This document shows positions 1-11,016 of a DNA stretch of 64,000 nt, in pieces. Source of the stretch: Jackrogersella multiformis (taxonomy: Eukaryota; Ascomycota; Sordariomycetes; Xylariales; Hypoxylaceae); contig CADCXD010000001.1 of NCBI GenBank assembly GCA_902806575.1, positions 2,976,001-3,040,000 on the forward strand, in the 5' to 3' direction. Within the stretch, counting starts at the first letter, position 1. Every line of letters begins with the position of its first letter. Both the position numbers and the translations under genes were made by a program. The notes under the pieces were generated by a model. It made no database searches. It saw only the letters and a list, made by a program, of their open reading frames with translations, and was not told the DNA's origin.

Positions 1-280
1 CCGGAGGAGGTCGCTGGGTTGTTGGAGGGTGTGTTAGCTTGTGTTTGTTTGTTTGTTATGTGTATGATATGTGTATTCATATAGGTAAGGTAGGTGGGTA
101 TGTAGTCTGAATAAATGTATGCTAGATATGGATGTATATATGTATATGTATGTGCATATGTATATCTTGGCTCCTCCGGCTATCCTGGGTCGAGGGGGTA
201 AGGCAGCAAACGGGTGATGAAGGCGGGAGGGACGAGGAGAATACATACAGGGCCGAGTCGAAGGGGTCGACGGACGCCAT
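1..280 (-). CDS. cap2: F-actin-capping protein subunit beta, 5' end only
   Basis: This is the start of a gene that runs off the left edge. Exon 1 is 280-249 and encodes MASVDPFDSA plus two bases of a Leu codon. The intron is 248-14, with donor GTATGT, a GCTAAC branch site and acceptor CCCAG. Exon 2 begins at 13 and continues the frame as D-L-L-R. The joined N-terminus (DPFDSALDLLRR) is the characteristic start of the fungal capping protein beta subunit. In the family, alpha and beta subunits form a heterodimer that caps actin barbed ends in cortical patches. The 235-nt intron is long for this window and rich in CATA/TATA steps. Only about 14 residues are visible, so the call rests on one strong N-terminal motif and a clean splice. 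Confidence 0.75.
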
Positions 281-1279
281 CGTAGAGACTGAGGTGGTCG
301 AGCAGCGGTTGTAGTTACGTCGAGGCTCTCTGCAATGTAATGGTACCAGCGGCAGTCTAGAAAACCTAGGTAGGAGTTGGGGAGTATTAGCTGACGAGAT
401 GATGGATAGTCTTGTTAGAAGTTGGAGGGGGGAAACATCTGAAGGTTGAAAGTCGAAAGTCGACCCAAACGTTTCAATCCATGGTGGGGTTTGTTCTAAA
501 AAGTGGATCATTTCCTTACTGGGGGGTATGTACCTTCATAGCTTCCAAGGTTAGCTGGACGTTGAAGCTAGAACACAGCTCCGCTATATGGTAACAAAGC
601 TACTTGGTTAGGGACCAGGTAGGTTGGAAGCAGCCCTGGAAGTACCTAAGGAAGCTTCAATCACTTAAACACATACCAAATACCAGGGTACCTGGTTGGG
701 TGGGATATAGGGCATTCCTAGGTATCTCCTCTCTTTCCCCTAAGGTTGTAAATGCAGTACTATAGGTACCTATAATACAATGTTTTTCATAAATGTTATG
801 TACAGATCTAGCTTCAGAAGTCATAAGGTTCGCAAGAACCAGCACCATTGTACTAGATCAACTAAAATGGACTCAAAACGTTAAATCCATTAAGAAGTAA
901 ACGTAGGCAAGGTAGAACAAGCCAAAACTGTTCTGTTGTTGCCCCTTTCCATATCTAAACCTAAATAGATTCACACTCCTCCGACTCTTTTAACTTTTGT
1001 CTCTCGCCATTTCATTTTTACCTTGTGCTTCATTCTGCTTCTGTCTCGTCCAAAACCGCCACAGCTCATGTTCGTCACCCCAAACGTACAAGACTAAAAA
1101 AATAGTCACCCCGCAAGTAAGTGCAGGGTATCGTGATTTGCTCCCAGGAACGCCAAGCCGAAAGGATATAAAGCTCAATACCAAAGCATAACAAAGATGA
1201 GAAATATATATACTCATTATACCCAAAACCCAAGGCATCCCGCATTGTCTTGGAACTATGGCACATCAGCATGACACAG
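281..1279. other. Intergenic: cap2 promoter and 3' flank of the BAH-PHD gene
   Basis: No supported gene. The right-hand two thirds is AT-rich and carries the dispersed CCTAGGTAGG/TAGGTACCTA motif near 363 and 759. Open frames here are short, lack convincing splice partners and match nothing I recognise. Confidence 0.5.
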
Positions 1280-2719
1280 TTACTGGATCTCCTGACCACA
1301 GATGAGACACTGCAACGGCTCTGTCCAAGACTTGTCTCGGTCCGTGACGTTCTCTCGAAGGTCCGTTATTTCGAGGACCGATGGGCTCTGATCACTATCG
1401 ATAACACCCTCAAACAATCCTGCGTATGGCTTAGCCGTAGCCTGGTCGTTGAGCTCCGACTTGCGCGGTCGTCCTCTTCGCTTTGGCTCGGCACTGACAG
1501 CCGAGACAGTGGTGTTCTCGGCTTTGATGGCAGTAAGGACGGTTTCAACATCGGCCATTTTTATTGTGTGCTGCTGTTCTTCTGGCTTGACATCAATCGA
1601 TTGCTCGGCAGTTTGCGCCGCACCAGTCTCGCTAGGACTTAGGGGGCGCTTAGCACTTTCACCGGCTTCCTCCTCTTTAATCGGCGTAGGTTTGTGGGGT
1701 TTATCGGTCCCTAGGCGCTTGTAAGTCTTCAGGAGTGCTTCATGAATCAGACACTCGTCATGAAGCCAATTTTTGCAATCGTCGTTCGAACAGCCAAATA
1801 ATCTCTTGTCTGGATTCTCGGGGCGGTTACACTTGCACCGCAATTCTGCAGACTACATCCTATTAGTTGACCCACGTTCTATCTAGGGCAGGCAAGAATC
1901 TTTAAACTTACTGAGAGCTCCATACTGCGGACGTCAAAAGCCTGACGCCAATATAGTGCTGGCTGAACGTCGTCCTCGTTGGTCTCATCCCATTGATTGA
2001 CAGTTGCCGCAGCAGTGACGCTAACTACGTTGATCACGTCCACTATAGCTTGTTAGAGGGCAACAGCAAATACGAAAGGCTATTTAGACATACTATGATT
2101 GGACGCGATCAACTCATTTGTGCCGTGATACCATTGCCTCCCCTGAATAAGCTTCTTCCTATCTTGCGTGCCAGGTGGCAATTCATCAGGCCAATACATC
2201 CAATAGACGCGTGCGTAGACGTGATGTTCATCACTTGCTCGAATCTCAAGAATTCTCGCGACCCAGTCGTCATCCGACTTCTTCCTAGGTTGTACAGTTT
2301 CTCCTAGGTTCTTTTGACGTTCGATCGTCGAGCTGTTCGCGACGAAGATGAAGCCTTCGCTCCAGTACTTGACACCATTGACTGATGCCTCCATGTTAAT
2401 ATAACGCGTCAGTACCGGGCGAATAGGAAGCGCACTTACGGACAAAACTATTATATCGCGTCATGTCCATCCACTTCTGATATGGTTGAACTTGATAATG
2501 GCGGTCCATAGTGTTATTGGGGTCCTTGAACTTTCCCATGGGCGAGTAGGGCGTGGCTTGAAGCAATATCTTAGGCTGGGGATGATCTTCGGATTCTTGC
2601 CGTCTGCGCTTCACCTTCTTCTCCTTCTCGTTCGGATCGGGGTGAATGACGCTGAACGGACATTCTGCCTGACTCTCCTCTATTACATCCGATCGTGGGC
2701 GTTTGCGAGCAGTCGACAT
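1280..2719 (-). CDS. BAH-PHD domain chromatin protein (EPR-1/EBS-like), split PHD finger with AT-hook
   Basis: Four exons (2719-2440, 2381-2094, 2042-1912, 1852-1280) give 423 aa. A basic, charged N-terminus (KRPRSD, KKVKRRRQ) precedes a BAH domain at about residues 99-232 (YWSEGFIFVANSS; ARVYWMYWPDELPPG). Then comes a PHD-type zinc finger: C239-x-C241, C254-x4-C259, H264-x2-C267, with the last pair C415-x2-C418 at the very C-terminus. About 147 residues separate C267 from C415. They include an acidic/proline stretch and an AT-hook core (KRRGRPRKS, about 357-365). Known: fungal BAH-PHD proteins such as Neurospora EPR-1 and plant EBS/SHL read H3K27me3 and mediate Polycomb silencing. Inference: this is the local member of that family. 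Every splice has phase support and a branch site. The exact orthology is less certain than the domain call. Confidence 0.85.
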
Positions 2720-4445
2720 CGTTGTAGGTATCGGGCGTTGGTTTGGTTAGATCCAAGTGTTGACGCGAACTTGTATCAGTAGTTGAGGATTTTGAACTTG
2801 TAGAAAGGCTACTCGCGCTTGGCAGGAAGGAAGGAAAAGGAAAAAAGAAAAAAAAAAGGAAGGGAAAATCTGTTTGACGTCGCGCGCAATCGACACTAGT
2901 CAAGCGCAAACTGAATGTACCAGCACCAAACAAATATTAGGTATAGGTAGGTATGAGGTCGCGATAGATAGGTAGCAATAGAGATGCCAATGGTGTATCC
3001 CGTGGTTGGCAGCTGTTGTTGGTGAGGAGCTCGCGATGCTCGATGTTCGATGAGCTTCGGTTGGTGTTGCGATTAGGAAAATGGTAAGCCGGGACCGGTT
3101 GTGGCGGGGAAGGCGAGAATTATTTGGTAGCTTGGCGCGTCTGTTATTAACCTTCTGTCAAGGTTCTACCCTACAGCTTAGCTGCTTAGCGTAGGTACCT
3201 AGGAGGTAGGTAGGTAGGTATGTATCTAAGCCGTATTGTAGTCGGGTGAAGCTCTGAGGCACAAGATTGCCTAACAAAGAAGGAAGATGCGCAGGCGTCT
3301 CGAGAATGTTGGCACATAAACCCGATTGAACGGTCTTATTATGGTTAACCAAGAAAAGAATGGGAAGATAAGAAAAATATAAATATAACAATTGTTGTTA
3401 GCGAGTTAATTGTGATGGCGCGTTCTAATCCGTTCCGATTTTGGCCAACTATAGCAACCCACCAGTAACAACTAGCTGGTAGCAACAATATATCCGCATA
3501 GCTTCAAGTTAGTTGGAGAAAACTGGAGGAGAAAACGGGAAGCCAGTGGAGAAAATTCCATCGAAAAGAAAATGCTAGATCCCCAAGCTGCAGTTAAGTT
3601 ACCTCTTGCATCCCTCTAAACCTAGTTTGGTATAGTTCAATCCAGAAATTACTTAGTAAGCCCGGGGCGTCGGTTGCCATGGGTTATGGGGTTTACAGTT
3701 TTCCATCGACTTGGGTCGCTCTGCCAATCAGGTATAACGCAGCTCAGCTCGGTTACTACCATGTACCACCTAGCTAGTCACTCACGTGCTACGAAACAAA
3801 TGTGGCTTATTAGGGAGGCGATACCTATCAAGGAAAGTAAGGGACCCTAACCCCAACCCTAACCCTGAATTATATATTTTACGACGTATCGTGTCGCGGC
3901 TTCTAGCACGGTTCATATTGGATATCGAGAGCCATGGATTTGGTGGCTACAGTGTGGCATTGAAAAATTAAAAATGGCTCGCTTAAAATCTAAGAGGTCG
4001 AGGTCTTTAACACTTTGCAAATTGACTTCCATATCTGAATAGGTAGCCGTGGTAGAAGTCTAGCACAACTAACCTGCGTTTTGATAAGCTACCTAGTACC
4101 ATCAAGTATGAGATAAAATATTTTTCTCAAGTAATGCTAAGTTAATATTTACACTTTCGTTTCCGTCATTCTTTCGAGGGTAGCATATTGTTAGACTTGT
4201 CTCTGAAACCCTTATGTACTTAGTAATTTATAATCTCCATTTGTTGTGGTCGATTTATAGCATATGGATTTTATTTATATCGATGCCGGTACAGAAAACT
4301 GTGATGATTGTCGTGGCCAAAGTTAAAGCTAGGTATATGATAGCTGTATCCATCCAAACCTCCCCTTGTAGTCAATAGTTAAGTAAAGTCAACGCCATTG
4401 CTATGCAACATTTTTAGACCCGCCCGAGATAAGTTTTCGGCAACG
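2720..4445. other. Intergenic: BAH-PHD promoter, then AT-rich spacer
   Basis: The first 200 bases are an A/G-rich leader of the BAH-PHD gene (purine tract near 2825-2865). Beyond that are clustered TAGGTAGG/TACCTAGG motifs (3193-3222), a telomere-like tract (3845-3866) and AT-rich sequence up to the ATG22 stop. No gene supported. Confidence 0.5.
3845..3866. repeat. Interstitial telomere-like (CCCTAA) tract
   Basis: Three imperfect units of the fungal telomere hexamer (CCCTAA, CCCCAA, CCCTAA and a partial CCCTG) lie in non-coding DNA. The tract is too short to be a chromosome end and sits well inside gene-bearing sequence. It may mark a repaired break or be chance. Confidence 0.6.
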
Positions 4446-6661
4446 TCATGGTCTCGCGTGGCCGGTAAGCTCATCGTCAGTATCATAACCATCAAGTATT
4501 GCTTGACTTTCGTTACCATCGTGAGATGTGCTTCCTCGACTCTCCTCTGCACTCTTGAATCCCTCTATTACCTCGGCCAACTTCTCTCCCTCAAACTTTC
4601 CACGTTCAACATTGACGAAGTAGATAATCGGCGCTGGGATACCGACTAACACTGCCAGAAACCAGAATGCCGGGCGAATCTCGCCATACCTGTCGATGAT
4701 AGCTCCAACTATAACAGGCCCGAATATGCTTGAGCCCTTGTCGGTAATAGCGTATAGGGCATAGAATGCAGCTTCAGAACCAGGAGGGATTAGTTCTCCA
4801 TATAATGACCGACAATATGAACTAAGTCCACCAAGGACTACACCATAAACGGCGGCTAATGGGTACATCTCCCACGGCTTTTGAAGCCCCAGAACTCCCC
4901 ATCGCTGAACAAAAGGCAGGTAACCCAAGAGACCATATATAGGTATGATTTCAAAAAGGGCGATGCAGCACATTATAGTTTGATGCGGCCTCAACCTGAA
5001 ATATCTTGAGATAAACGACCAACTGAATGCTCCCAAGACGCCCGTAGTCGTAGATATGACACTGATCATCCCTAGCGCCCAGGGTTTCATCCCTAGTTGT
5101 GTCTTGGCAAATAATATCGCCGTTGAAGACATTGTCGCGATAGCATCGGAAATCAAAAACCAGCTTGCCAAGAACAAGACGATATCGATCAAACGACGCG
5201 CCAGCTTTACAGTCCGAAACAGATTCTTCCAGGAGTAAGCAATGTAAGATATCCAAGCACGGGTGCCTCGGTATTGACTCTCCGCGAGAGGGGGGCCAGG
5301 TCTAGGTCTCAGCCACATAGCTGCCGGTATTGTGAATATAGCCCACCAAGCTCCGATGAAAAAGAGGACTACTCGCTGCGACCAAGTGGAGCTGCCCATC
5401 CCCACCAGGATTAAGATAGAAGCACACTGGACGAATAAGCCAGCACCATAGCCAATGCCAATTCCTTTTGCAGATATCTGGGTGGACAGCTGAAGCTCAA
5501 TAGAAGTCAGCTCCTCATGCGTGGGTATCCGTCGCAAATCATGAATATCGGAGCTATTGTCGTTTTGCGGTAACAAGGCAGTCGTCGAGTTGTTCGAGTG
5601 GTTCCGAGGGAACTCGTCAAAAGTAGGAGACTCGGTTACTGTGTCTGGTTGGAGGTCGAAGTCTGCCGCTATGCCAGCTACCGATTCCTGTACTTTCGGA
5701 TGGTGGCGGACGAGGAGAGGGAGGAAGGAGTTTAGGAGAACGAAGGACGATCCGAACGAGGTGTTGGATATGATGGCTAGTAATGCGCCGAGGAGGTATA
5801 TCTCCTTGGTGATGAAGATGTAGAACATGACGCAGAAGCTTCCCACCCATGCGAATGTCAACAATAAGCGTTTTCGATAATTGCCATGATCGGCCGCACA
5901 GCTGATGCTGACTACTAGTAGCGCTTGGAGTAAGACACTAATACTGAAGGTATACATCGCGAAGCTAGCCGTGTTAACATCGATTCCGAGGATGGTAACG
6001 ATACACTGTCCATTCGAGTTGTCGCCGCAGGGTATATCTCGATCGGACAAGAGGAATCCATTTTCCCTCGCCAAACTCTCTAGCAGAATCGGAATGAACG
6101 AAGCTATTCGTTGTCAGTAAGCATATATCTATAATAAGATTATATACCTAGGTAGACACATATGTATATATGCATGTATGCAGGTATGTGTATTGATTCA
6201 TGAATGTGATATATCTACTTGATTTCGGATACGATCGAACACGGAGTTTGGATGAAGACTGAAAAAAGAAGAGTTGTAGCTACTCACATATAGCTAGTAA
6301 CAGTTAGCATTGTTTTCAACGATGGATACTAGACAATAATTATCAAGAACAAACATATAAAAAAAAACTAACCACATATCACATAGGTCTCAGCGGCGAA
6401 GCCATAGATGTACCAACCGGCAAGCTCCTTTGTGCTGGTCGGACGCGTGTCTTCACCATGATAACGCCCAAGAGGTGTGCCATTTTCGATGCTAGGTGCA
6501 GGTGTCATTCTGCCTGACTCGGTAGATGTTGATCGTTCATCATCAGCCTCGAAAGAAGAAGAGTGAGAATGAAAGGAATGTTTTGACACGATTGACTGGA
6601 CAGAGAGTAAGCGCGAGTTTGGTGCAGGGCGCCGTAGTTGGTCTTCGTTCCGAGGGACCAT
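4446..6661 (-). CDS. atg22: Autophagy-related protein 22 (vacuolar amino-acid effluxer, MFS fold), with a 6-nt microexon
   Basis: The model has exons 6661-6373, 6293-6288 and 6103-4446, giving 650 aa. The N-terminal about 80 residues are Ser/Thr-rich and cytosolic (SKHSFHSHSSSF). The first membrane segment begins at AGWYIYGFAAE and is followed by C-A-I-S-S-F-I-P, the local version of the family's C-G-V-G-S-F-L-P. The rest is a 12-helix major-facilitator-like body with the ATG22 hallmarks NGFLLSDRDIPC, SFGSSFVLLNSFLP and GALSSYCRSLYGELIPPGSE-type loops. Known role: export of amino acids from the vacuole after autophagic breakdown. The acidic C-terminus is DGYDTDDELTGHA. The microexon CTATAT has a GCTAAC branch and TAG acceptor upstream and a GTGAGT donor downstream. 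Including it restores the exact family spacing. Without it the frame still holds but two residues are lost. Confidence 0.9.
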
Positions 6662-7319
6662 TATTGGATGGAGACGGGAGGACGGGAGGACGGGAGGGAA
6701 CCTTAGAACCTTAGAAATTTAACTGAAGGTTAGGGGGCGGCACGGTGATGACGAAATGGGCGCTGTGTCACCCTGAGCTGCCTGCCAGAACAAGCAGAGT
6801 TGCAGCAGTTGCAGTTGCCTTCCAAGGTTCCAAGGTTAACTTTGGAAATTAAGGCCGACCTAAGCCCTAGAGTTAGCGGTGTCTTACCCTAGCCCGAGAG
6901 CTTAAAGCTCAGAGCTCTAAGCTCCAGGCTCAGGCTCCAATCGGCACGAACCTAATAGATAGATATGTACCTGGTAGAATCAATAATCAGGGTTCGCGGA
7001 TTCTGTATGGAAGCCTAGGTACGTACTCGCAACTAATTGAACCTAATAACGGCCCTAGAGCTTGGATCAATAGGTGAATTATTCCTTTTTGAAAGTTTGA
7101 CCGTGATCTATTCCCATTCGTTTACTTCATCTATTCGTTCCACCCGTTCCACCCGTCGTCTCTCTCTTTCTTGCAGCTTCTGACCATTCGACCACCTCTT
7201 TACTAGCGAATCTTCTTTCTCCCCGCTCCCTGACCTATTGAACTGCGCAGGATCTTTTCAGCGAGCTGATTCGGTCTCTTTCATGCCCAATGCAGGGACA
7301 TCCGTCCGAGGCCGGAAAA

Positions 7320-7400
7320 ATGCAGCTGAGATATTTACTTATCTTTGGCGCGGCTGTAAGTTTGATAGCTGCTGTGGCAACCTCGAGGCAAGGCTGCTGA
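7320..7400 (+). CDS. Possible micro-protein, 26 aa, hydrophobic (uncertain)
   Basis: A 26-codon frame starts at 7320 and reads as a short basic N-terminus (MQLRY), a hydrophobic run (LLIFGAAVSLIAAVA) and the polar tail TSRQGC. It lies behind a CT-rich leader that looks like a real promoter and 5' untranslated region, with a possible TTGCAG acceptor near 7176. A 40-codon frame in another phase (ATG 7283, stop 7405) overlaps it completely. I do not recognise either product. A small tail-anchored or signal-like peptide is one reading. The alternative is that GTAAGT at 7355 is a donor and this is the first exon of a lost or longer gene. Weak call. Confidence 0.22.
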   Translation: MQLRYLLIFGAAVSLIAAVATSRQGC

Positions 7401-9136
7401 GATAGTAGTCGAATTGATTGCAAGATGAATAAATGACGAAAGAGGAGAAGATGAAGATGGCTAAGCTAAGTCATCTCTAACACAAAGAAAAATAATGGGC
7501 CTAACTTCTGATACCAATTCTGAGGTACCCTAACACCTGCCTACTAAAACTAAGCCCTTGGGCCTTCTCACCTGCTAAGGTACCCCTCGTTCCAATGGAT
7601 CGCCTGATGGTTCACGAGCGGCATCCCAATGACGTCGTGGGGAGCCGGTAGCCAAGGCTGGGAGCAGGGGTTGTCACTAAACACCATTATCATCATCGTG
7701 AAGTCTCACGAGAATGCCCGACAGCTTACTTCAGTAAATCAATCCCAAACGATATAAGATCTATTATTTGGAAAATCCAAGGCTATCATACATACCTAGG
7801 TGGTTTATGATTTCCAATATACTTAAACTAATAGGTAAGATACTATGTAGGTAATGATGAGGTTATACCTATTTCTTATATAATCAATACTCTTGTCAAG
7901 TAGTTTGCTCACCACACTAGGTGGATAGGGAAACGTTCTCTAGTATGTTTTTAACTGGGATAAAATCGGTATAATCTTGATTGATTTAAACAGACTTAAA
8001 GACAAGATATGTTGGATCCATCTTACTTCACTAGATCCAGTGTATATATCGACTTTCTTCTCTGCTTAAAGATATAAGGATAACTTGTTAAATTATTTAG
8101 ACTCTTATTGGGAGACGCAAATATATAACTAGTCCAACTGATCTCAGCTATAGTATAAGTAACGAAGACATAAATAACCTTGGAAGCGAAAGCCATACTC
8201 TCGGTCATCGGTTGCTCTCCAAGTTACCAATGATTGTCTATGTTCAGAACTTAAGCAGCCTGCTTTAAGCTGTATTGGACGTGGGACAATCCATCATTCA
8301 TATAGTTTTAATATGTCACTTTCTACATACTCCATGTATATATGTAAGTTAAAAGCCTAGATTTCTTCGCATGCCCCTGAATGTTTTAGTTTTGGTGACA
8401 TGAGCTGTCCGCATATGACTTGCTTACTTCGATAATCTACCTAGGTACCTTGGCATATGGATTCATACCACGACGACCAATTATCCTTCTCATCAACAAT
8501 GTCTTGTCTAAGAAATTGTCTTTCATTTCAGAGTCGGCTGTCTCCAGCTTCTTTGCACTCGTACGATCTCATCAGTTAGGACTTTCGAAACCCTTGAAAT
8601 TCATATAATATCTAGAGGTAGGGAGCAAGTTATAATAGGCGCGCATGACCACATGGTTTTAGTCTCAGGTCCATTTCAAGCTTTAGTACGCAGTTCATTG
8701 CGGAGTCCTAGCACCGAGCATCTTCTATAAATACTACGTATGTCGAGTGAACCCCATACAATATAACCACCACATATATGTTTAGCGCTATTATCGGCTT
8801 TAGGCTATTATACCGTGATGCACTCCACGGCGCCCCTTTTCGCGGAGCCGTTAGCCTCTTCTGTCGGGACTGTACAGTTTCTTCACCCCGGATTATTCAC
8901 ATGGTCCTTATTAATATTGGCGGGCCGTTGTGACCGGTTTGCCCCTCAATCTAGTCTTAATAACACAGGGGGGGAGGGAGAGGCTCTCGAGATGTGATAT
9001 TTTTGCCTTGGGAATTAATCAACATGCCTGTCTTATTTTGCCGCTGCTAAATATTCCCTTACTATATGTGCACATGGACCGAGGTCTAGCCTCCCCTACC
9101 ACGGCTCTCATCTTCCGTTATACTGTGACCGATAAC

Positions 9137-9143
9137 TATAAAA
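9137..9143 (+). promoter_or_regulatory. TATA-like box of the GH10 xylanase gene
   Basis: TATAAAA lies 95 nt upstream of the xylanase start codon, followed by a CT-rich leader (9165-9200), the usual arrangement for a strongly inducible fungal secreted enzyme. There is no transcript evidence. Confidence 0.5.
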
Positions 9144-9231
9144 CCAAAGAGATGCAACCGTTCCACCATCCTCAATTTCTACTCTTTCCCGCATCGCCTA
9201 GTTCTTCGTCGTATCAACGAGATCGGTAACC

Positions 9232-10501
9232 ATGAAGTCTACTCTCCTATATCTGATCGCTCCTCTGGTAGCGTGGGCTGCCCCCGCCGAGCTCGCCCCG
9301 CGACAGGCGGCAGAGAGCATCGACAAGCTGATCAAGGCCAAGGGAAAACTGTACTATGGAACTTGCGCCGACCAGAACCGCCTGTCGACCGGAATGTCCG
9401 CCGATGTCATCAAGGCAAATTTCGGCCAGGTGACTCCCGAGAACAGCATGAAGTGGGATGCTACCGAGTCCTCCGAGGGAAAGTTCAACTTCGCCGGAGC
9501 CGATTACCTTGTCGACTGGGCCACGGCAAACAACAAGACCATCCGTGGACACACTCTCTGCTGGCACTCCCAGCTGCCCGGATGGGTCTCGAACATCAGG
9601 GACAAGGCGAAGCTGACCCAGATCCTCCAGAACCACGTTACCACTCTAGTGACTCGGTACAAGGGCAAGATCTACGCTTGGGTTCGTCACACCGCACCCG
9701 TGCGTAGCGCCTTGAAGAAGGACGAGGACTAACCGGTATATAGGACGTCGTGAACGAGATCTTCAACGAGGATGGCTCCATGCGTCAATCCGTCTTCTCT
9801 CAGGTCCTTGGCGAGGACTTCGTCCGCATTGCTTTTGAGGCAGCCCGTAAAGCCGACCCTAATGCCAAGTTGTACATCAACGAATACAACCTCGACCAGC
9901 CGAACTAGTATGCATACCCTACCGCTCTTTTTCAGCTTCACCTATGCCTTTACTCCACGCCACATCCCTAATTCACACCATCCCCTATCCAGGGTCACCT
10001 ACTTGAAATTTCCCTTTTGAGACTTACCACATAAAGGAATTACTGACTTTGCATATAGTGCCAAGCTCACAACTGGTATGGTCGCCCACGTCAAGAAGTG
10101 GATTGCTGCCGGTGTCCCCATCGACGGAATCGGGTCACAGGGTCACCTGACGAGCGGCCTCGGCGCCCAAGCTGCCGCCTCCATCAAGGCCCTAGCCGCC
10201 ACCGGTGTCTCGGAGGTCGCTTTCACTGAGGTCGACATCCAGACCGCACCTGCCAACGACTACGCCGCTGTCACCAAGGCCTGCCTCGACGAGCCCAAGT
10301 GCGTCGGTATCACCGTTTGGGGTGTTCGGGATTCCGTAAGAACCAGACCTTTCCTTTCTAGGTAAATATGAACTTGCTAGAGAGATATGCTGACTGGAAA
10401 TGTGATAGGACTCCTGGAGAGCCAGCACCAACCCTCTGCTGTTCGACAGCAGCTTCAAGCCTAAACCCGCATACACTGCCGTCGTCAACGCCCTGAAATA
10501 A
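9232..10501 (+). CDS. Secreted endo-1,4-beta-xylanase, GH10
   Basis: Four exons (9232-9681, 9744-9907, 10059-10335, 10409-10501) give 327 aa. A signal peptide (MKSTLLYLIAPLVAWAAPAE) is followed by a single GH10 barrel and no carbohydrate-binding module. Hallmarks: TPENSMKWDATE, GHTLCWHSQLP, the acid/base glutamate in WDVVNE (E155) and the nucleophile in FTEVDI (E262), ending with GITVWGVRDSDSWR. The catalytic WDVVNE motif is created only by splicing exon 1 to exon 2 at W150, which fixes that junction. The length is normal for a catalytic-domain-only fungal GH10. The enzyme cleaves internal beta-1,4 bonds in xylan outside the cell. The GH127-type enzyme 6 kb downstream could remove arabinose from the same class of polymers. 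Confidence 0.96.
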
Positions 10502-11016
10502 ACTTATGGCGTTTGCTCGACTCACCGAGACCTGATGAAAATGGGAGGAAAGATATTTGGGGCTCATTGAGATTACCTCATGATATAACTGTATATATTC
10601 AACAACCTGATATATAAGCATCACCACTTGACCTAAATTTGAAGATTGTATATACTTTTCAAACGTAATGGCAAACGTTATGAGCGATCTAAAGAGTTGA
10701 GAGTCCTGAACTCATCACAGCAAAGTGACTTTATGGGTAAGGATTAAGTTGGAGGGAATGCGTAAATAATAGGATATCATCGTAATTCAGATCGAAATCG
10801 AGACCGGCAGCGATGCAGTCTCCGGTAGGGATATTAAGCTAGAAATTAGAAAACAAAATTTCATCTTCGTCTTTTTCATCGTCCCCGTTTTAAAGTAAAA
10901 GGCACGAGCACTTATACCCTCATATCGGCTCGTCCCCCACCCATCACGATCTCTACGCTTCGCGAGCGCCCCCGCCCCCCTTCTCTTCCCCTAATGCCCG
11001 ACATCGGATAAACCAC
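10502..11016. other. Convergent 3' flanks of the xylanase and DUF3602 genes
   Basis: A 515-base spacer between two genes pointing at each other. It is AT-rich with no supported reading frame. The end near 10890-10990 is C-rich, complementary to a G-rich trailer of the DUF3602 gene. Confidence 0.5.

Larger units (their letters stand above)
6662..9231. other. Intergenic: ATG22 promoter to xylanase promoter
   Basis: Contains the G-rich ATG22 leader (repeated GGACGGGA at 6675-6700), a pyrimidine-rich stretch at 7110-7230 like a fungal promoter or 5' leader, and the two small overlapping reading frames described separately. It continues as AT-rich sequence with scattered TACCTAGGT motifs (7012, 7795, 8440). 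The last 400 bases are the GH10 promoter, with two GGCTAR-type elements on the minus strand (TTAGCC 8851-8856; CTAGCC 9086-9091). These fit the XlnR/Xyr1 core, but the motif is short. Confidence 0.5.
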
